Origin: Bombardia bombarda
Lineage: Eukaryota; Ascomycota; Sordariomycetes; Sordariales; Lasiosphaeriaceae
NCBI GenBank assembly: GCA_030512295.1
Contig: JAULSR010000007.1
Coordinates: forward strand, 248,001-312,000
Direction: 5' to 3'
DNA: 64,000 nucleotides
This document shows positions 1 to 9,563 of the stretch, in pieces (the first letter of the stretch is position 1; the number at the start of each line of letters is the position of its first letter). The notes beneath the pieces are model-generated. The model ran no database searches. It was not told where the DNA came from and worked only from the letters and a program-made list of their open reading frames with translations. The position numbers and the translations under genes are program-made.

Positions 1-60
1 CAGGAGGCCCACGGCCCGCAAGCCGCGCGCGCCTACAATTGGTGGGGTATCTTTGCTTGA
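1..60 (+). CDS. 3' end of an unidentified gene (partial)
   Basis: The first 60 bases read in frame 1 as a 19-residue tail, ending in AYNWWGIFA and a TGA stop at 58-60. The codons are GC-rich at third positions like the real genes here, and no in-frame stop precedes the TGA. The rest of the gene lies outside the window, so the family cannot be told. A chance open frame of this length is possible. Confidence 0.3.
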   Translation, partial: QEAHGPQAARAYNWWGIFA

Positions 61-495
61 ATAGTTAGGTACTTTTTATGTCTTGGGTCTGGGTTTGGGG
101 GTCCAAGCGGATTTGTTTTATGCAGCGATAAGAGGGTGCTTTTGTTTTTGGGAGATGAGGTAGTAGTGTAAAGCATGTTTTGTAGCTGGTAGCATTACAA
201 GACGTTAACTTCTCTTCACAAAGATTCCCAAAGTGTTTAACGTACTGTTGATGGCTGGGAAGGTGTTTCTCTTTGACTTCTCCACCGGCCATGAGATCAA
301 ACCGCACCGATAGTATCCAACAATGACACATTATAGTATGAACACGTAAGGCTCGTATACCAAAGCTAATGTTTAGTTCCACAGTTGTCCAACCCCATCA
401 AGTACCAATCTGTTCAAAAATAGAGACATCTGACCACGTACCAGGTCTAGATGGAATTGATCAAGCAAAAAGTGAGATTCTTAATTAACAAAGAG
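61..495. other. intergenic, nothing recognised
   Basis: AT-richer sequence between the putative gene end and the tRNA-like gene. A minus-strand open frame exists here but shows no family motif, signal peptide or coding-like composition. I see no gene. Confidence 0.5.
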
Positions 496-499
496 AAAA
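496..499 (-). terminator. Pol III-type T run after the tRNA-like gene
   Basis: On the minus strand a TTTT lies 7 bases beyond the discriminator base at 507, the usual place for an RNA polymerase III terminator. It shows only that the locus once was a Pol III gene. Confidence 0.45.
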
Positions 500-506
500 C
501 TTGTTT

Positions 507-593
507 TGCATCAAGAGGGAATCGAAACCCCCCCCCCCCCCCCCCCCCCTCAATCTTGGAAGGGTTGAATCCTGACCACTAGCCCATTGATGC
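507..593 (-). tRNA. tRNA-Gly(UCC)-like gene broken by a 22-G tract
   Basis: The minus strand begins GCATCAA at 593 and ends TTGATGC plus discriminator A at 507, a perfect 7-bp acceptor stem. The D-arm region has the tRNA-like TAGTGGTCA. The anticodon loop CTTCCAA (anticodon TCC, glycine) sits on stem CAACC/GATTG, which has one C-A mismatch. From 549 to 528 there is a run of 22 G where the variable loop and 5' T-stem should be. The T-loop region reads TTTCGATTCC, with one T more than the B-box consensus GGTTCGANNCC, so conserved G53 pairs with nothing. The 87-nt length is about 15 too long. Either a recent pseudogene or, less likely, a functional gene with an expanded variable region. Confidence 0.6.
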
Positions 594-1882
594 GTTTTGA
601 TTGACTTGTTCAATTAAGGTATCGGAGCCATGGAACTGACAACTCCAAGGAGTCTATGTTCCGTAGCAGTGTTACCCACAAACTGGACTAGTAATTTGTA
701 AAGACATAAGCCTCATTGGAGATAGCGTTCAAGTCGCAGTTTCAATGTTTGGACATGGTACCGGTATGAAATGAAAACACCGTATCTCATTTACGAGATT
801 GATAATAGGCATAGTCGAAGTCAGTGCGCCTGGCTACTGTTCATATGCCTCAGACTGAGATAACAGAAACTGATTCAGGGTCCAGACTCTGTTGAAGCTG
901 CACGAGCGGATATTGGTGGGGAGCCAGTGCAGTCTAGACTTCTGGCAGGCTAGCTTCGGGGGACAGAATCCGGGAGCAGGCCGCGCAGTTTGCAAGACGT
1001 AAGATATTGGAAAAGGAAGGTGAGATAAGACGCTACTTGTTCAACAAAGCGAAACTGAAGCGTGCGATCAACAGAAAAGGACACAAAAAGGGCAGCAGCT
1101 AAGGAGAGTCTGGGCGTGGGTGAGTGGTGCGCGGCATCTCCGCAGACAAAAAAAGACGGCATTATTGGCATTTTGACCTCACCACTTGGCTGTTGGCTGT
1201 CTTGGTTGGACTGGTCGGTGCGGACATTCACGAGCACGAGTCGTGGCGACGAACTGGATGACTGACCGGATGCGCGAATCAGCCAGTAAAAAGGCAAGTA
1301 GATTGATTTGAAATTGGGCATGATGGTGGTGCGCTGTGGTGCGCTGTGGTGCGCTGTGGTGCGCTGTGGACTCTTCCCGGCATGACGAAGCCTAGCTCTG
1401 CTCCTTTGCATCTTACCAAGAAGAATTTTCGTCCGGCCGTGGTGCAAATCGGCCACGGCAGATGGCATCATCGGCGACCCTCCACCGAACAGGCAAATTA
1501 TGTGTCAGGAAACCGGAATGATCCCTGATGGAAAAGCCTTGGTAACCATCCAGCGGTCCGATGCAGCAGCCTGACCAGGCCTGGCAAGCCTGGGTCCGCC
1601 GTCTTGGGACGCTAGCGGTGGCGACTTGCCCACCAACGCGCCCTGGGACGTCCCCTGTGGGAGCCGCATCCAACCGCTGCCATCCCAGCACCGGCCCAGC
1701 ACCCGTCAGCGCACCCATCGCACGCCCTGATAGGCCCTGGCCATGGCGTGATGGCGCGATGGCGCGATGGCGCCGGCCTTGTCTTCCTTAAAGTTTGCCC
1801 TAGTTCAGCGTCCGTCTCCCGTTCGTCTGACCTTTTTTCTGGCTCGTATCAGCAGTTCCAGGTCAGATTGTCAGAAGCAGCC
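594..1882. other. intergenic region upstream of the permease
   Basis: No convincing gene. A 173-residue minus-strand frame at 950-1471 has no recognisable domain. Two short tandem repeats are present: GGTGCGCTGT at about 1328-1369 and GATGGCGC at about 1749-1772. The last few hundred bases should hold the promoter and 5' UTR of the permease. Confidence 0.5.
1328..1369. repeat. 10-bp tandem repeat, about 4 copies
   Basis: The unit GGTGCGCTGT is repeated about four times with no change. Confidence 0.85.
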
Positions 1883-3283
1883 ATGATGTCAAAGTTCTTT
1901 TCGCCAAAGGGCGACAACCACCACGACGGCTCGACATCCACCATCACCGACCACGACCACAAGAATGCACACATCTCGACGGCCCCCGAGGACCATGACA
2001 TCCAAGACGGTATGTTTCTTGTTATTTTTTGACTGATAAAAAAATAACTAATAAAATTTCATCATAGGCCACCTACAAGTAGCGCGCGACAACAAGCGCC
2101 AAATCGGCATCGTCTCGGCCACCTTCCTCATCGTCAACCGCGTCATCGGTACCGGCATCTTTGCGACACCCGGCGCCATCTTGGCCCTGTCGGGCAGTGT
2201 TGGCTTGTCGCTCTTCATATGGCTCGCCGGCATGCTGATCGCCCTCGCGGGCACGGCCGTCTACACCGAGTGGGGCACAGGTTTGTCTTTGTTTACTTTC
2301 CCCTCCCCCCCTTTTCAGCCCCCCTGACCACCACCCATCATGAGGTAGGTACTGACTACTCTGTCTCTGTTGTCCAGGCCTCCCCGTCAACGGCGGCGAC
2401 TACGCATACCTCAAGCACGTCTACCGCAAGCCCAAGTTCCTGGCCTCGGCCATGTACGCCGGCTACGTCGTCCTCCTCGGCTGGGCCAGCGGCAACTCGG
2501 TCATCTTTGGCGAGTACATCCTGCACGCCGCCAACGTCGAGGTCGACCGGTGGAACCAGCGCGGCATCGGCCTCGCCTGCATCACGGCCGCCTTCTTGAT
2601 CCACGGCTGCGCGCTCAAGTGGGGCCTGCGGCTGCAGAACCTGCTGGGCGCCATCAAGGTCATCATCATCCTCATTATTGTCCTTGGCGGCTTCATCGCC
2701 CTGGCCGGCCACGTCAAGCTGCCCGAGGACGAGAAGCCCAGAAACTTTGTCAAGGCGTTCGAGGGCACCACGGGCAGCGCGTACGGAGTGGTGACGGCGC
2801 TTTACAACGTCATCTGGAGCTACATCGGCTACAGCAACGCCAACTACGCCCTGAGCGAGACGCGCAACCCGGTGCGGACGCTCAAGATTGCGGCCCCCAT
2901 GGCCATTGGCGTCATTTCGATCCTGTACATGCTGGTCAACATTGCCTACTTCGCGGCCGTGCCGCGCGAGGAGATCCTGTCGTCCGGCCGTCTCGTGGCC
3001 GCCTCCATGTTCCGCAACGTGTTTGGCGAGACGGCCGAGCGCGCGCTGTCTGTCTTTGTCGCGCTTTCGGCCTTTGGCAACGTCCTCGCCGTCATCTTCT
3101 CGCAGGGCCGTCTGGTGCAGGAGCTGGGCCGCGAGGGCGTCCTCCCCTTCCCGCGCTTCTGGGCCAGCAACAAGCCCTTCAACGCGCCCCTGGCTGGTCT
3201 CTTTGAGCACTGGGCTGTGTCGGTCATTATCATGCTGGCGCCGCCCCCTGGTGATGCGTACAACTTTATTCTCAAGTAAGCGT

Positions 3284-3324
<41 letters not shown>

Positions 3325-3997
3325 CTTTTTTTTTTTCTTTTCTTTTTTTTCTTTTTTTCTTTTCTTTTCTTTTTTTTTTTTCTTTTTTTCTTTTCTTTTC
3401 TTTTTTTCTTTTCTTTTTTTCTTTTCTTTTCTTTTTTTCTTTTCTTTTTTTCTTTTTTTCTTTTCTTTTTTCCTTTTTTTCTTTTTTTCTTTTTTTCTTT
3501 ATTATAATACTACTACTTACTACGTTGTGGAAGTACTGACTGACATGACACTCTTTACCTCCAGCCTGATCTCCTACCCCCTCGCCATCGTCAACGTCTT
3601 CGTGTCGGCCGGCCTGCTGCACATGTACGTCAACCGCACCAGGTGGAGCTGGTACCCGCCCATCAGCGCCACCATGCCCGTCGTCATCTTCTTCATGCTC
3701 AGCAACGTCTACCTCGTCGTCGCCCCCTTTGTGCCGCCCACCGACGGCCAGAACGTGTACAAGAGCCTGCCGTACTGGATCCACTGCGTCGTCGGCTTCG
3801 GCATTATTATTTCCGGCGGCATCTACTGGTGCTTCTGGGCGGTGCTGCTGCCCAAGATTGGCAAGTACGAGCTCATCCAGGAGACCGTCATTGACGAGAT
3901 TGACGGCTGGGAGGGCAGCGTCTTTATCAAGAGGCCGCTGTCGCAGTTGCCCACGACGACAGCGGAACGTGCGACTACGACGGGCACAAACTATTGA
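1883..3997 (+). CDS. amino acid permease, methionine permease (MUP1) type
   Basis: Plasma-membrane amino acid/proton symporter of the APC superfamily; the closest known type is fungal high-affinity methionine permease. Exons are 1883-2009, 2068-2280, 2378-3275 and 3565-3997, giving 556 aa, usual for the family. A hydrophilic N-tail rich in His and Asp precedes the first membrane segment, which carries the family motif NRVIGTGIFATPGAI. Next come GLPVNGGDYAYLKHVYRKPK and about a dozen hydrophobic segments. The start at 1883 (ATGATG) is the first in-frame ATG after the leader. The third intron is 289 bp and almost entirely T/C. The gene faces the siderophore transporter tail to tail. Methionine specificity is inferred from overall resemblance only. 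Confidence 0.85.
3285..3499. repeat. T/C-rich tract filling intron 3 of the permease
   Basis: About 215 bases made almost only of T with single C's every 4 to 8 bases, between the 5' splice site at 3276 and the 3' splice site at 3564. Confidence 0.95.
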
Positions 3998-4331
3998 GAT
4001 GTTTGCAATGAGGCATGTGTATAATAATATAAAAAAGATGGTGCCGCTTTTCGACGAAGGTGTTGATGGGATCCTAGACGGTGGTCGTTTGAGGGTGTGT
4101 GTTCTTGTATGATGGACAATTATACCTGGGATCTTGGGTTTGTCTGGTGGCTTCACGGGAGTTTTGGTGTTTGTTGTTTGTTTTGCAAATGATACCGATT
4201 GATGTTGTGAGCTTAACTTCAACATGTTTATGACATATATAAATAAATCTGGTATGTTCATGACTGTCGAACCCCTTCCTTTTAACAGCAAAACACAGCG
4301 CAATACTTCGACAAACAAGTACCTCCTCCCT
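3998..4331. other. intergenic between two convergent genes
   Basis: The 3' ends of the permease and the siderophore transporter meet here. AT-rich, presumably both 3' UTRs and poly(A) signals. No gene seen. Confidence 0.6.
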
Positions 4332-6175
4332 CTACACAACATTGCCCTTGTTCTGGTGAATGCTCGCCACTCTGATATCGCGCCAAAAGAAGACACACGC
4401 GACCGCCGCGGCCAAGGAGCACACGCTCGTGATGAGCATGTAGCGCTGGGCCTCTCCATAGGCGAGCGAGATGGCGATGCGGGTGGGGCTGCCCATCGGG
4501 TAGCCCAGCTGGCTGTAGATGCTGCTGTAGATGAGCTCGAGGGGAGCCTTGGCGGGGAGGTGCTTGACCAGGGCCGGGTGGAAGGTGCCCGTCCAGATGG
4601 CAGCGGCAACAGCTGACCCGACAGCGTAGCCCACGCTGCCAAACAGATCGAGGATGGCCAGGATGGTAGCCAGATGCTGGTGCTCCATGGGCGCCATCAT
4701 GGCCATCTCGGCGGCGATCACGATGGGCCCGCCGGCGAAGGCGACAAAGATCTGGGTCATGACAACGTAGCCAATGTCGGCGTCGGGCTGGCGGAAGTGG
4801 ATCATGAGGCCGACGCCCAGAATCATGAGCGGCAGGGCGAAGTAGAGGGCCACCCACCTGAAGCGGCCACTGCGGCGGATGGCGTAGCCCAGCACCAGGG
4901 CCGAGAAGCACGAGCCGGTGCGGTAGATGTTGCTGATGTAGGTGGCGTGCGTGATGCTCTGGCCCCAGACCACCATCAGCATGGAGATGAAGTAGCTGCC
5001 CCAGACGGCCGAGTTGAAGAAGACGAAGAAGAGCATCAGGCCGGCCGCCAGCACGGTGCGGTCGCCCAGCAGATGCATGGGGATGAACTTGACGGGCGCC
5101 AAGAAGTGCTCGTAGAGCGCGAAGACGATGATCAGAACGGCGCCGATGACGACGAAACAGATGATGATGGGCGCACGCCACCTGAGCGTCTGGTACGACC
5201 AGATGCTGAGGCCGGTGAGGAGGAGGGCCAGACCGGCGGCCAGCAGCAAGATGCCAAAGAGGTCAAACTGGACGGCGAAGTGGCGCACCGACCTGAGCGT
5301 CAGACGGGGACGGCTGGCCGGGATGAGGCCCTGCTTCTTGGCGCGCTGCGTGCTCAAGAGGAAGATGAGGATCAGGGGCAGGACGACGGCGGGCGTGATG
5401 ATGGCCCAGATGCCGAAGCCCCAGCGCCATCCAGGGCCACCACGGGCGAGGAAGCGGTCCGAGATGGGGCCGCCAATCCACGTGGTGAAGATGTAGGGCG
5501 ACGTGGCAAAGGCCAGCATGAGGCCTCGGTTCCTGAAGCTGGACGTGTCGGCAACAAAGACGGAGATGCAGTAGCTGATGCCCTGGGCTCTGTCTGCGTG
5601 TTAGAAATGGAAGAAGGTGACGGAATGGTCGTTTTTTTTTTCTCGAATTGATCTTACCCAACCAGAGAGAACACCTGGGCGGCCGCATATGTCTCGACGT
5701 CCTTGCAGGCGGCCATCATGATGAAGCCCACGACCCAGACGATCAGCATCAGCGACATGCCCTGCGGCCGTCCCCAGACGTCGAGGATCTTGGCCAGGGG
5801 GAGCTTGGTAAGACCGGCGATGATGCTCGAGATGACGCTGACGGCGGCGGTGAGGGAGAACTGGGAGAAGGAGCTCGTCACGTAGGGCGAGAAGGCGCGC
5901 ACAACCACCTCCTGGGTCGAGATGACAAAGTAGACGAGCCAGATGAGGGCGTACGCGGTGATGAGGTGGCCCCGTGTCCAGACGCTGGCGGCTGCCTCGA
6001 CGGCCTTGACGCCTGCCTGCATGTCATCGTCGTTGCTGGACAAGCTGTTCTCGCGCTTGGCTGCTGTTTCGACGTCTACGCTCGTGCGAATGGGCTGTGG
6101 CGACTTTTCGTCAATGTCGTCATGGTGTCCTCCGTCGTGTCGGTTTGCGTGCACTGTCGGTGATGTGGCCTCCAT
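4332..6175 (-). CDS. siderophore-iron transporter (MFS, SIT/ARN family)
   Basis: Imports ferric siderophores across the plasma membrane by proton symport, as far as the family is known (Sit1/Arn, MirB). Exons are 6175-5658 and 5589-4332, joined by a 68-bp intron, giving 591 aa and about 14 hydrophobic segments. Family signatures include AQGISYCISVFVADTSSFRN, followed by FATSPYIFTTWIGGPISDRF, and the late stretch with IYSQLGYPMGSPTR. The N-tail is hydrophilic and acidic. The start at 6175 is the first ATG of the frame. It is divergent from the CFEM gene; the shared 0.94-kb upstream region holds two inverted ATCTGATAA sites, matching the GATA factor that represses iron uptake when iron is plentiful. 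The siderophore species cannot be told from sequence. Confidence 0.9.
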
Positions 6176-6176
6176 G

Positions 6177-6238
6177 GCTGGCTGGCTGGGCTGGGCTGGG
6201 CTGGGCTGGGCTGGGAGTGATCAATGAATCCGACAGAA

Positions 6239-6281
<43 letters not shown>
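6177..6281. repeat. GCTGG/GGGCT and (ACAG)n repeats in the transporter 5' leader
   Basis: A pentamer repeat around GGGCT runs at 6177-6215, and about ten ACAG units lie at 6239-6281. Both sit directly upstream of the transporter start and are probably within its 5' UTR. Confidence 0.85.
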
Positions 6282-6638
6282 GAAGTCGTCGACTCGTGGG
6301 AAGCAGAGACTTGATCTACTTGATCTACCCAGTCCACCTGGACTGTCTACGTAGCATTCTACCAACAGCCTGGTCAGACTCAGACTGGCTCCGCTCTTTC
6401 TCTGCTCTCTTTGATGAGTCTTTTCTTTCCCTTCTCCTCTCTCGCCAACAAACCCCATCCATCACATGGCTGTGTGTGGATGGGCTGTGGGGGCCGGCCG
6501 GGCTCGGGACCCTGATCAGGACTGACCAAAGCTGAGAGCAGAGCGCTGATTCGACGAGAGGGACTGGCGAAGCGACCCCCCAGCCAAAAGGCAGGGGTGT
6601 TACTGGAGCGATGGCGAACGAGGGGGGTCCAGCTAATC

Positions 6639-6665
6639 TTATCAGATCAACCGATGATCTGATAA
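6639..6665. promoter_or_regulatory. inverted pair of ATCWGATAA iron-GATA sites
   Basis: TTATCAGAT at 6639-6647 and ATCTGATAA at 6657-6665 are perfect matches, in opposite orientation and 9 bp apart, to the ATCWGATAA consensus bound by SreA/SRE/Urbs1-type GATA repressors of iron uptake. The pair lies about 0.46 kb upstream of both the siderophore transporter and the CFEM gene. Binding is inferred from the motif. Confidence 0.7.
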
Positions 6666-6881
6666 AAACCTGACGGTGGCTTGCCATGGCCGCCAAGACC
6701 CTGCTAGGGGCCTATTATTGACGGGCCAGAGTCCCCAGACGGGGTAGCTGCGGAAAAGCTCGCACGCGATGTCCCGTATCAGTGCGACACCGGCCGGTCA
6801 GCGCAGCCAGGGCGACTGGCGAGCCGAGGAGCATGTCCTGATGTCCAGCAAAACAGAGAGGGATGTCCTGGCCAAGGCGGA

Positions 6882-6942
6882 AAAGAGAAGATCTGAAAGA
6901 GAAGATCTGAAAGAGAAGATCTAAAAGAGAAGATCTAAAAGA
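6882..6942. repeat. 15-bp tandem repeat, about 4 copies, in the CFEM promoter
   Basis: The unit AGAGAAGATCTGAAA (later copies CTAAA) is repeated about four times, about 170-235 bp upstream of the CFEM start. Each copy contains AGATCT. Confidence 0.85.
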
Positions 6943-6950
6943 GTCTCTCA

Positions 6951-6958
6951 TATTTAAA
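6951..6958 (+). promoter_or_regulatory. TATA-like box of the CFEM gene
   Basis: TATTTAAA lies 157 bp before the ATG of the CFEM gene, directly after the 15-bp repeats. Confidence 0.4.
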
Positions 6959-7114
6959 CAGGCCGCCAGATGTGCATGATGCCATCCATCCCCCCCTTGA
7001 TCTCTCCATTCTCATCTGCCACCCTACCCAGTACCTGCATATACTAGTCCAGTCACTTGACACTGCGACTCTGTCGATCTCCCAGGCTTCTCCCTCACAC
7101 ACCTCACAGTGAAA

Positions 7115-7747
7115 ATGAAGTACATCGCCGCCCTCATTGCCGCCGCCGGCCTCGCTGTCGCCTCCAAGGGCTTCAAGGACTACCTCCCCGAGTGCTCGCT
7201 CGAGTGCCTGGCTGCTGGTCTCGCCGACGCCACCCCCTGCAAGCCCGATGACCTCGAGTGCTTCTGCATCGCCGACCACTACCGCGCCACCTACACGGCC
7301 TCGGTAGCCTGCGTGCTGCAGTCGTGCGGTAACGACGTCTCTGTCGGTAGGTCATGAATATGATACAAACACCCCAGCCCAAGACCATAGAAGCTGACCG
7401 AGACTCTCTCAACAGGCGAGGTCCTCCCCGCCGCTGCCGGCTTGTGCGAGGTTGTCGTCGCTGCCCAGGCCGCCGGCTCCAGCGCCGCTTCGTCGGTTGT
7501 GTCGGCCGCCGAGACGGCCACCGCTGCCATCAGCCAGGCCACTTCCGCTGCTGCTTCCGCCGCCACCGATGCCGCCGCCACCGCCACCCTGACCACCATC
7601 ACATCGGCTCCCGCCGAGTCCAGCACTTCCACCGCTGCCGCCGCCGCCGCCGCCGCCGCCTCCACCAGCAGCGCCGGTGCCGGCCACATCGCCGCCGGCC
7701 TGGGCCTCGTCGTCCCCGTCGCTCTCGCTGCCGTCGTCTACTTGTAG
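7115..7747 (+). CDS. CFEM-domain protein, likely GPI-anchored
   Basis: Small secreted cell-wall or membrane protein of 187 aa; exons 7115-7346 and 7416-7747 with a 69-bp intron. Residues 1-17 form a signal peptide ending AVAS. The CFEM domain follows with all eight cysteines, in the contexts PEC, LEC, TPC, LECFC, VAC, QSC and GLC. An acidic pair DD precedes the LECFC motif, where the heme-ligand Asp of Candida-type CFEM proteins lies. Then comes a long Ala/Ser/Thr-rich stalk, and a hydrophobic C-terminus typical of a GPI signal. Some CFEM proteins capture heme or help ferrous uptake, others serve adhesion or virulence. The promoter shared with a siderophore transporter makes an iron role likely here; this is inference. 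Confidence 0.88.
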
Positions 7748-8186
7748 GGCATTGATGGGATGAGGGGTCAGGGTGTGTAAAACAGGATAGATGCACATAT
7801 ATAATGAGAATTGCTACGGGGGCACCCCCATCTTCCTCCGGGGGCATCCTCCCCCACATCAGGGTTAGGGTTATAGATGATAATTTTTTTGGGGGATTTT
7901 TGACCAGCCAACACCACTAAATTTATAGCGCACCTGGCGCATTGCAACCACCGGTTGCATCGCAGCAAACTGTCAATTACTGCGCGATTGAGTTCTTTAT
8001 AACAACACACATTTATATGAATATTTACTGCATGTACAAGGTAAAGAATTAATTCATCTATCTACAGAAGCTTCTATAATTGAAATATCTCTTTATTTGG
8101 TGGTTGTGATCCATTCGTTGTTGGGGGTCCCTGGTCGCGCACCCACATGCGCCTTGGCCCGGCACCAAGCCCCTTTTACTGACCTT

Positions 8187-8255
8187 CGTATGCGAGCCAA
8201 AAATGCGTTTTTTGGCCTGACTGAGCCAAAGATGCGTTTTTTGGGCTCGCATACG
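8187..8255. repeat. inverted repeat enclosing a direct duplication
   Basis: CGTATGCGAGCC at 8187-8198 and GGCTCGCATACG at 8244-8255 are perfect reverse complements. Between and overlapping them, GAGCCAAA-ATGCGTTTTTTGG occurs twice with one base different. Confidence 0.8.
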
Positions 8256-8820
8256 CACCCGGCCGCCCTGACTATATGCCCGCATTCTCCCTAGCTTTGG
8301 CACTCGGCCGGGGAACCCGGCCACTCCTTGTCATCCCGGCCCTTGAAGAAGGAGGGAGAGACCGAGTTTGAGTGGTCTTTTCGCCTGCAAGCCATTTCTT
8401 CTTTCCTTTCTCTAAAAAAAAAAAGTCTTCAGTAGATGCCTCAGCGGGCTGGGCGGGCGCCTCGCCCTCGAGATGCGCGCCCGGCATCGTTAATCGGGGT
8501 ATCGCGCGCAATCGGAATTGAAGCTTAAAAAGCTCAGGGACGATGCTTTCGAGGATGCTGAAGCTATATATCGAGTCAGAATTGGATGGGGTATTTTTGG
8601 TGATGTTGTTGTAGACTTACGATGAGGTCTTTTTTGGTGCAAGGTGGTGTTGCCATGCAGGCAGGAATCTGGCTCTGGCTGACTTGCACCAAAATTGGAC
8701 CTTTTTTTGGCCTGGCTAACTTGCAGTATAATTGAACCTGTTGCCTGGGACTTATAGTGGTTGCCAGTGGGCTACTAGCCTGTAAATTTTTCTATCACCT
8801 ACCCATTGTGCTGGATAAAA

Positions 8821-8869
8821 TACAACTATCCCACTACAACTATCCCACTACAACTACAACTGTCCTATT
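8821..8869. repeat. ACAACTATCCCACT repeat
   Basis: Two close copies of ACAACTATCCCACT and then degenerate copies. The same core occurs at 17511-17594 and, on the other strand, as the minisatellite at 53353-53500. Confidence 0.7.
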
Positions 8870-9563
8870 TACTTTATACCGTCAAAGAGATATATGTCAA
8901 AAAAACAGATAATAAATCTTCGATATTTGATCCGAAAAAGAAAATGGCCGCTGACTTTCTAAAGGGACAATTAGGATCGCTGTAGCATCGCTTTGGATCG
9001 AACTCGGCCCAGTCTCTGACGCATTGCAACATCTGTTGGAAATATTAACTGAAATCTTGCAATGTTATCCTCGGAAATCAGTGGCCAATATTACGTGGGA
9101 AGCAGAATTCGTCGCGGCTTTGGGGGTCTGTGATTTCGATATTGGAACTGTCATTCTCAGAGTCGCTGTCGATATCACTGTCACTGTTGTCGTCGTCGTC
9201 TATGTCAGTGCCATCCTCGATGTCCTCGTCCAGATCCAGAAGATCGATGCTGCTGCTGCTACCATTATTGTCGTGGAAATCATCAGACTCGTGGATATTC
9301 TCGTTATCTTTGACATCAGCAGGTCAAGTCACTGAAGAAAGGAATATTTCCATATTGACCATGTCCTTTGGCTCCCGGCCCCTTAATGTTCGGACGCGTC
9401 TTCCGCGACAAGATTGTCCGTGCTGTGATTAACAGGCAGCGCCTCTCGGGATTCACCAAGGCCTTTCCAAAGGAGAAAAATATGCCTCGCCAAGTTCAAC
9501 ACATGGTCTTCCGGAAACAAGGCATAGACACTTGTTGAAATGAAATATATGACATATATCCGT

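Larger units (their letters stand above)
7748..9563. other. gene-free region with hairpin, dispersed repeat and acidic coding relic
   Basis: No intact gene seen. It holds a 12-bp inverted repeat around a duplicated segment (8187-8255), an ACAACTATCCCAC repeat (8821-8869), and a minus-strand frame at about 9318-9084 coding almost only D, S, N, E and I and ending in a stop. AGGGTTAGGGTTA at 7861-7873 has two telomere-like units, too few to mean anything. Confidence 0.5.

Noticed and set aside
3272..4642. Minus-strand 456-codon open frame across the permease 3' end
   Set aside because: It is the antisense of permease exon 4 plus the A-rich complement of the intron tract (poly-Lys/Glu). The plus-strand protein has clear family motifs.
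7861..7873. TTAGGG-like telomere repeat
   Set aside because: Only two units in an otherwise ordinary intergenic sequence; not evidence of a telomere or interstitial telomeric array.
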